Part shown: positions 31,719 to 39,104 of the stretch, in pieces | How the letters are laid out: the number at the start of each line of letters is the position of its first letter | Position numbering within the stretch: position 1 is the first letter of the stretch | Assembly (NCBI GenBank): GCA_900095095.1 | Contig: FMBT01000050.1 | Span: forward strand, 1-39,104 | Reading direction: 5' to 3' | Origin: Fragilariopsis cylindrus CCMP1102 | Taxonomy: Eukaryota; Bacillariophyta; Bacillariophyceae; Bacillariales; Bacillariaceae | Length of the DNA stretch: 39,104 nucleotides | The notes under the pieces: model-generated | The model's database searches: none | What the model was told of the DNA's origin: nothing | What the model saw: only the letters and a program-made list of their open reading frames with translations | Made by a program: the position numbers and the translations under genes

Positions 31719-34554
31719 TTATTTCAATGCTTGCAACATTTTAGCCTCATCGGTCAGATTTCTCAGCTTAGCTATTCCTTCCACGGAAGATGGATCTACT
31801 CCAAGTTCTTGCATATCTTTACAAAATGCCTGAAAATCTAGAAACAATTGCAATTTAACTTTATCACCATCACTTGTTCCTGCAGAAGCAACTCTACGGG
31901 TCCTTCTATTTTGCAACGCAACTTCAGTTCGCTGCACTGTTGTAATAAGCTCTTCCACTGCGGTAGCGTATCGATCAGTAACAGCAGTCAACACTGAGAC
32001 CTGCCATTCATTTCCGATATAATCTGGTGTCCTTAGTGAAAACTCATTAGAAAATTCCTTCAATGGCCTCAGTATTGTCTTCACATAGGGAGATGCATGC
32101 GTGGGTGGAGGACGGTTCGTCATACGGTATGTTGCTACTACTCCCTTCACAGCAGCAAGTACTCCCGAGCATTTTTCAATTAGTAGCTTGACAATTATAT
32201 CCTTCCATGCATGTTCTACAAGGGATGAATTTGATCCGAAGCCTCCTTGAGTACTTCTTCAACAAGAGTACGAAGCTCGTTTTGTTCCGAGGCTGTATTA
32301 TCTCCCGACCCAAACGCATCGCAAATCGTAGAGACATAATCATGGGAAAAACTTGTCTCCAAGATAGCCAACTCCCAGGCAACAGCTGCTACGTCGGGAG
32401 CACTATCGCCCCAGGAATACGTAAGTCGAGATGGGAGTGGGGCACTAGAACTTTTGATATCGGTACCATTGCTGGAATCGACAAATGTGTTATTATTGTT
32501 AGCGTTTCCAAATTTCAGCTTTCCCTCCATACCATCCTTGATAAAGGCAATCGATCTTCCAACTAATTGTACGGCTCCTCTAAGGAATCGGTTTGTGAGT
32601 GGACGAAGTATGACATCCGGTCTCCAAAAACCCAAAAGTATGTCGTAAAGCTCAACGAAGAAAGATAGCTCAAAACCAATATCATTTTTTAGTGTATTGG
32701 CAGAAATAGCATCTCCTGTGTATACCTCTGCAGTCCATCCTTCACCCCTTGTGTCTTCGATGGCTTTGTTCAGACGAGTACAGCAGTCACCAAATCGAAG
32801 TTGGTAATATATTGGAAGCGTCCACTTCTTTGAAAATTCAGCTGTTTTAGAATGGCTGTAGATTCGTTCTTGCGCTCGACGTATTGTTGTGCAGAAATCT
32901 TTGGCGTAAAGTATAATTGTTCTGTAGATGTTTCTGCATTTGTCGCTGGTTGTGTTGTATGAGATTTAGCAAGATTTTGTTCACTGAGTAATCGTCCTGC
33001 CAATTCTGATAAAAACTTGTCCACACAACATAATTCGATTGAAGTATACTAGCAATTCCGGGAGAAAAAATAGCCATCTTAATTCCTGCATCTGCCATGA
33101 GAGCTGTTGCGATTGGAACCCAAACTCCATCAGTGATGAGATCTACTTGTACTTTTGACCCCAAATCAAACATAACTTCAGCTAGCTCCAATACAGAACC
33201 AAAAGTACTTGCTACCGAGACTACCATATCTTCCAGTAGTGATTTAAGTCCAGCACATTCCCCACGTGGCCCTCCTTCGTCGAGACGACCCATGGAAATT
33301 TTGGAACGAATCAGGGCCTAGTGGTAGTCGGAGATAAGTCAAAGAAAAAAACCCCGTGTTAGAGACACGTTTTTGTATACCCTAATGAGACAAAATGAAC
33401 CACGATTATTTACTTTATAAGCTTACATGATTGCTACTCGGGCAAATATATTTTCAACCTCAATACTTCGGCCGAGTAGGGTAAGCCCTCGCATACAATT
33501 TCCAAGCATTAGTAACAATTCATTTTCAGATGGACTGTCGAATCCTCCATCGTCATCGTCATTTTCTTCTTCAGATTTTGATAGATGACGGTCTTGTAAT
33601 CTTTTGAGGATTTGTTCAATCCAGAAAGAAAGTGATAAGATGGTATCTGATTCTAAATGTCTGATTCGAGGAGCCAACTTCATTAAAAATTGAGCCCGTT
33701 CTGAATCTTTGTCTAACGACGATCTCATTGAGGGTAGGGTGGTAGAATTGGATGCTGATGATGATTCTCTATTACCTATGACAACATTACTACTGCTGTC
33801 ATAGTCGCAACAATGTCTGTACTAGCTTGTAATTCTTGTACCAAGAATAGGGTGATTTGAGCGCATCGTTCTAGCGAAGAGATCTGATCTAATTTATCTA
33901 AGAATTGTTTAAAAAGACAACGACAGATTATTTAAATGTTGTGAGTTATATTCAATACGAAGAGAATTTTCATTTAAACATACGATGAGTTGCACAGAGC
34001 AACATGGAATAGAATATTCACGAATGCAAATTAATTTCGTGTGCTATATGATGGTAATTTTGTACATAAAAACATACCTAATGAAGCTGCATGATTTTCC
34101 TCTAGTGTAGTCACCGTCGTTGATGTTGTTGTCCACGAGAAATCTTTCGATCGTCTTTGGAAGCATCCGTACGGACCTTATTTTCTGCTGCCAATAGATC
34201 TTCATACAGACCAGCGCATTCTCTAGCATTATCTACACGACGTTCTTCAAATCGTATATCATTACCACAATTAACAAGTCTTTGTAATCGCTGAAGGTAA
34301 TCTTTTTCGGTAGTTTCAGCACACGACAATACTGGATGTAGTTGTGTCAAAAGTGAATGTAAATCAGGTGGTAATGTCGACAAACTGGTTCCAATATGAA
34401 GAAGATTTTGTCCTGACTGTGAGGATGCCAACTTTGCCGTTAATATTTGACTATGCTTGTTCGACTTTCCTCTCAAATCTTTCAATTTGCTTTCTAACGC
34501 GGATGTTGACATAGCCGTGGGAACATACTTGTTCGTTGAATCATCACTCCTCAT
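31719..34554 (-). CDS. COG2: Conserved oligomeric Golgi complex subunit 2 (COG2), frame breaks
   Basis: Subunit of the COG tether that captures retrograde vesicles at the Golgi. The start ATG is at 34554, and the first ~130 residues form coiled-coil helices (STLPPDLHSLLTQLHPVLSC, EKDYLQRLQRLVNCGNDIRF). Introns: 34077-33898 (GTATGT...TTCTTAG, joining NHAASL to DKLDQISSLERCAQI) and 33426-33318 (GTAAGC...CACTAG, joining FARVAIM to ALIRSKISMGRLDEGG). The middle has KKWTLPIYYQLRFGDCC and DILLGFWRPDVILRPLTNRF. The C-terminus (SPYVKTILRPLKEFSNEF...DKVKLQLFLDFQAF) matches the COG2 C-terminal domain. Breaks at ~34137, ~33808, ~33317 (at the acceptor), ~33025, ~32880 and ~32222 each need one extra base. 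After correction the protein is collinear with COG2 throughout. Confidence 0.82.
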
Positions 34555-35026
34555 GGTGAAGATAAATTTTGTCGTTCTCTTATTCAATTATTAAAATAGA
34601 GATCAAATAGTTGATTGAATGGTCGTAATACTGAATTAATGGTCAAATAAGAGATGGATTCTCAAATCAGATAGATGATCGAGGTCATTTCATGACATAT
34701 CTTTTATTATGGAACTAAACTTAAAACTTCGGACTTCTCGTCGAAACAATTTTCAATTTATTTGTGCGATCGAGCGATCGGAAGTTTAATTATAAAATGT
34801 TAATAAATTACTGTAGACCTTTTTGAGAATATACATTGTATTAAGGGGTGTAAGGGAAATATTACTTCCCACCTCAATTTTTGATCCTCTGCATTTGACA
34901 TTTTAAATTTTTTTCGACATTAAAAAAAATGTATTCATCGGGTGTCATATTCAATATTATTACAACAATGACAGCAATATACTTTCTCAACTTGTAAATT
35001 GTACACAACAATACTAGTTAGACACC
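34555..35026. other. Divergent upstream region (COG2 / membrane protein)
   Basis: About 470 AT-rich bases between divergent start codons; no gene is recognised. Confidence 0.5.
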
Positions 35027-36625
35027 ATGTGGCTTTCGGAGGAAGGACCAACTTCGAGGAAACACAAGGGGTTTATTCATCCGGTCGTTACGTTTATCGT
35101 GCACTACATAAGTGTGATCAATATAATAATATTTGTTCATGATGCACTCATACACTCAACAACAACAACAACAACAACAGCATCAATTTACTATGAAAAG
35201 CCAATAGCGATGTCAATATCAATGTCTATAACAATGAGAATGGAAATGACAGCGAAAACAACAATTGCATTGAATATTCGATAATGATTAAAAGACGGCA
35301 ACAATATATAGCATGTTTTCTTGCATTGTATTTTTGTATCTGCTTATGTGTCCGTCTAGCTCTTCAGTGGAAGAATACAAAACAACAATCAGAACAATCC
35401 CATTATAAAATTTACTGTGAATTCTATCGAATGACATTTTTATGCAACGTAACGATAATAAATGTTTCTATAAGTTTCTTTTACAACCGACCAATCATTG
35501 CACAATCATTCTGTTTAGCTGTAGGGATTGATCAATTTCTTTGGTATGTGACGTCGATGTCGATGTGATGTTGGTCGATGTGATGTTGGTTGACGCGTAT
35601 GGTGTATCTGTATACAATCTCCTTCGTTTGTCGTTGTCATACTTCTAAATAAATTCGTGTAATAAGATTTGTGTTCTATCTCAAATGTTTCAATACGAGT
35701 TCTTAAGATTCAATTTGAAATTGGTACTACAGTATACATAATTTCGATCCAATCTTACCTATCCTATGTTATATTTTGTTGTTGTTTTGATACTCTGTTT
35801 CAATTCAGGTATATTGACTTGATAGGATATTTCATATGGTAAGCATGCTTTAAAGAGTTTTTAAAATATAGATGGTCTTGTCATTTGTCATTCAAAGTCT
35901 CCCCGAGAAGATCTTCCGAGAAGTCCTACATAATTCAAAAGTCTCGATGGTTGCTTGTATATTATCATTCTATTTTTGTCTCAACAATCAACATGTACTT
36001 CAAATTGCTTTCGACTTTTCTTAATATACTCGTATCTCGTTTGTATTATCTCGTATATCTTATCGATATTGCATGACCAGGGGAACTTTCCCTGCTGGTG
36101 TGTGTAAATACCTCCTTCGTAACAATTGGATCAATCGCATTACTTCCTGCCATCATCTCTGGACGATTCCATTGGTCTTCTGGGGATGTGGAGGTGTTTT
36201 TCACTGGTTGGCACTTCCTCTTTCTGGTATTATAATTATACTTAATGTACTCCTCTCTCGTTGGATGACACCTATTTCAATTGAAAATTTAGGAGACGAG
36301 GACGATGAAAAGTATTTGTACTTGAATATCAACTTGTCACATGAGATGGTAAGTAGTGTTTTGAACAGTAGACAATCCTTACTGCTCTAATCGAATAACA
36401 TACTAACATTTTCCTTTTGTTGTTTTGATGGTTATATTATTATGACGCAAAAAACTTTAGTGGGAAGATGTTAAATTTTTTAATCCCAACCCAGATATGC
36501 CATATCTTCTAAGACTTATATTCTGGTGGTTTTCGACTAATGTTGCAGTGTTTGCTGCTCTCTGTGGGATATCATATCTGTTATCTTTTGGTTCAGTGAT
36601 AAGTCCAAATACTTGTGTCTACTGA
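35027..36625 (+). CDS. Polytopic membrane protein of unknown function, at least three exons
   Basis: I do not have a name for this family. Exon 1 starts at an ATG (35027, context ACACCATGTGG). It codes a membrane segment (VVTFIVHYISVINIIIFVHD), a Thr/Asn-rich loop, then after a break in an A4 run (35196-35199) MIKRRQQYIACFLALYFCIC and RPIIAQSFCLAVGIDQFLWYV. Exon 2 (36081-36348) reads GTFPAGVCKYL, SCHHLWTIPLVFWGCGGVFH and LLSRWMTP. Exon 3 (36461-36625) reads WEDVKFFNPNPDMPYLLRLI and ends with a last membrane segment, stop TGA. The intron 36349-36460 has GTAAGT...CTTTAG. The donor of the first intron lies somewhere in 35548-35615 and could not be fixed because a second frame slip may lie there. 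The HHLW and FLWYV motifs look conserved. Likely an endomembrane protein with six or so helices. Confidence 0.6.
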
Positions 36626-36816
36626 CATTTCGATCCTAGTTACAAGTAGAAAAATATAAAAATAATATTATATTGAAATTGCAGTATTCAATATTGAGGA
36701 ACATTTAGATCTATTGTGTAAATATATATGTATATGTATAATTTCAATACAAATATACATGTATATATTGTTGAATTATGATTATTGGATGTATATCATG
36801 GAACTTTTAATAAGAC

Positions 36817-37693
36817 TTAACAGCAGCCACCACCGGGAGCCTTCTTCTCGCCATTCAAGTCGATACCACTGGTTTCGTTGCCACCACCTCTTGAATCACG
36901 TTGACGAATTAGTTCTCCTGCCATTGTTAAGAATGCCTCTTCAACATTCTTAGATGATTTTGCACTTGTCTCTATAAAAGGAATCCCAAGCTCATCTGCA
37001 AACTCCTTAGCTTGCACTTCGGTCACAACTCTGTCGGCTGTTCGATCTGATTTATTTCCCACCAATAATTTCACCGTTCCTTCCGCAGCATATCTATTGA
37101 CTTCCTTTAGCCAATCATTAACATGATCAAATGATTCCATACTCGTTACATCAAAGACCATTATAATTCCATCAGCTCCCCGATAATATGCAGAAGTGAT
37201 TGTACGGAATCTTTCCTGTCCTGCCGTATCCCAAATTTGTAATTTAACGGTCTTGTTATCAATTTTTACCGTCCGGAATCGAAAATCAACCCCAATTGTA
37301 GAAATATAGGATTCAGTAAAGGCATCATCCTATTTTTTGGCATAGCATAGCATAAAATAAATCGCGATTTAATAATAAAAACCAACATTGAAGATAAGAA
37401 AGAGAGATCAACAAAAGTAGGAAAGGATGTGTTAGATTCATCGCCGTTCCATGGAGAAAAATGGATTTGAATGATACCATTTCAATTTACTGTGCGAAAA
37501 ATAATGGTATCAAGGGTAGTGTCTTTGAAAATAATCACACACACACACACACACAACCAAATTCGACGAGATTTCATTCACTCACAGCAAATCGTAAAAG
37601 TAAGCATGATTTCCCCACACCACTGTCACCGATCAAGACTAGCTTGAATAGATAGTCATAATCCCTTTGTTTTGCGCTAGATCCTGGTGCCAT
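36817..37693 (-). CDS. RAB1: Rab1-type small GTPase, two exons
   Basis: Controls ER-to-Golgi vesicle traffic in its GTP form. Exon 1 (37693-37586) starts [20 protein letters not shown] and includes the P-loop GDSGVGKSC. The intron 37585-37330 (GTGAGT...AAATAG) contains a CA microsatellite. Exon 2 (37329-36817) has the switch I effector region ([16 protein letters not shown]), [20 protein letters not shown] (switch II), NKSD and ETSAK for guanine binding, and a C-terminal GGGCC for double geranylgeranylation. The total is 206 residues with no frame problems. The IGVDF/YYRGA sequences and length fit Rab1 best; Rab8-type is the alternative. The open frame upstream of the chosen ATG codes a hydrophobic stretch unlike any Rab and is left out. 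Confidence 0.92.
37535..37556. repeat. CA dinucleotide microsatellite
   Basis: About ten CA units within the intron of the Rab1-type gene. Confidence 0.85.
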
Positions 37694-38377
37694 TGTCGAC
37701 AAGTTTTTTGGTATTTGATTATTACAGATGTTTACAACAACAGTAGTAGTAGCAGTTCCTTTGTTGTACAGTATTAACAATATAAAAATAATAAAACAGT
37801 GGATTATTACCGGTATGCGTTGTATCGTGGACAACGACAATGAATCTGATTTTTCAAAAAAGTAAAGCACACGCGCAAAAGCGCTCCGGCATGGATTTTA
37901 TCCGTTTGATTTGACTCTATTTTATCAATTAGCAGGAGAATTAAAAAATATACTGTAGCAACAAAATCAAAAAGAAAGCAAAATGTTACTAGAGTATACT
38001 CAATCTAGTACAGTAGATTAATAAATGTTCATTAACATCGTCGTCAATGCAATGCGTTGTCTTCATTGTTCTTGTCACTTTGACACTTCATCTTGTCAGT
38101 TCAATTTTACAAAGCAGTTGATACTAGTACTAAGCTGAGAGAAAAATAAAGAAACATGGTTTAATCAATTAACATTGTCTCAGATCTGTAGATATGGCTA
38201 CTTATTATTGTAGTACAGTGTCAAGTATTATATATAATGTAAAACTTCGAATCCATTTGTTTTATGACTATAGGTAGAATACAGAATAAGATAGATTAAA
38301 ATGAGCAATATTCCGTTTATTATAGATATTCACATTGAAATTAGTTCAGTTTTATGCTTATTATTTATCCTTCATCT
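37694..38377. other. Region between Rab1 start and DLD 3' end
   Basis: About 680 AT-rich bases, holding the Rab1 promoter and 5' UTR and the 3' UTR of the dehydrogenase. No other gene is seen. Confidence 0.5.

Positions 38378-39104
<727 letters not shown>

Noticed and set aside
37694..37870. N-terminal extension of the Rab1-type frame to 37870
   Set aside because: Rab proteins begin close to the DYLFKL segment; the extension is hydrophobic and probably 5' UTR.

Overview
The window is eukaryotic nuclear DNA, AT-rich and gene-dense, with short GT-AG introns (about 40 to 350 bases). It most likely comes from a photosynthetic stramenopile, probably a diatom. The grounds are a digalactosyldiacylglycerol synthase (DGD1) gene, a methyltransferase whose N-terminus reads like a secondary-plastid and thylakoid-lumen targeting signal, protein families typical of such algae, and abundant ACA/GAT-type low-complexity coding repeats. 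No species is claimed.

Layout, left to right: a GPI mannosyltransferase IV (PIGZ/SMP3 type, +); an aldo/keto reductase (-); a PPR protein (-); an unrecognised 67-residue membrane protein (+); a plastid-type SAM methyltransferase (-); a NAT9-type acetyltransferase (+); guanylate kinase (-); DGD1-like galactolipid synthase with six exons (+); a TLC-type membrane protein (-); a GPI mannosyltransferase III (PIGB type, +); ribosomal protein eS17 (-); a POR-like short-chain dehydrogenase (-); a protein with three Stc1-like CxxC...CxxC fingers (+); an orphan ORF region; nuclear cap-binding protein NCBP1 with an RGG-rich N-terminus (-); Golgi tethering subunit COG2 (-); an unnamed polytopic membrane protein (+); Rab1-type GTPase (-); and the C-terminal part of dihydrolipoyl dehydrogenase (-), cut by the window end. 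Many neighbours are divergent pairs sharing a 0.35 to 0.75 kb upstream region, or convergent pairs with short 3' spacers. The genes do not form one pathway, but several serve the endomembrane system (two GPI mannosyltransferases, COG2, Rab1, TLC protein).

The strongest unexplained signal is a recurrent reading-frame break. About 20 coding positions in ten or more otherwise convincing genes shift by the equivalent of one missing base, nearly always in the same direction. Many lie in homopolymers or beside CG dinucleotides. The likeliest cause is deletion-biased long-read consensus error, but the one-sidedness deserves a direct check. Exons and start codons below were worked out by hand from splice signals and family resemblance. 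No database search was possible.
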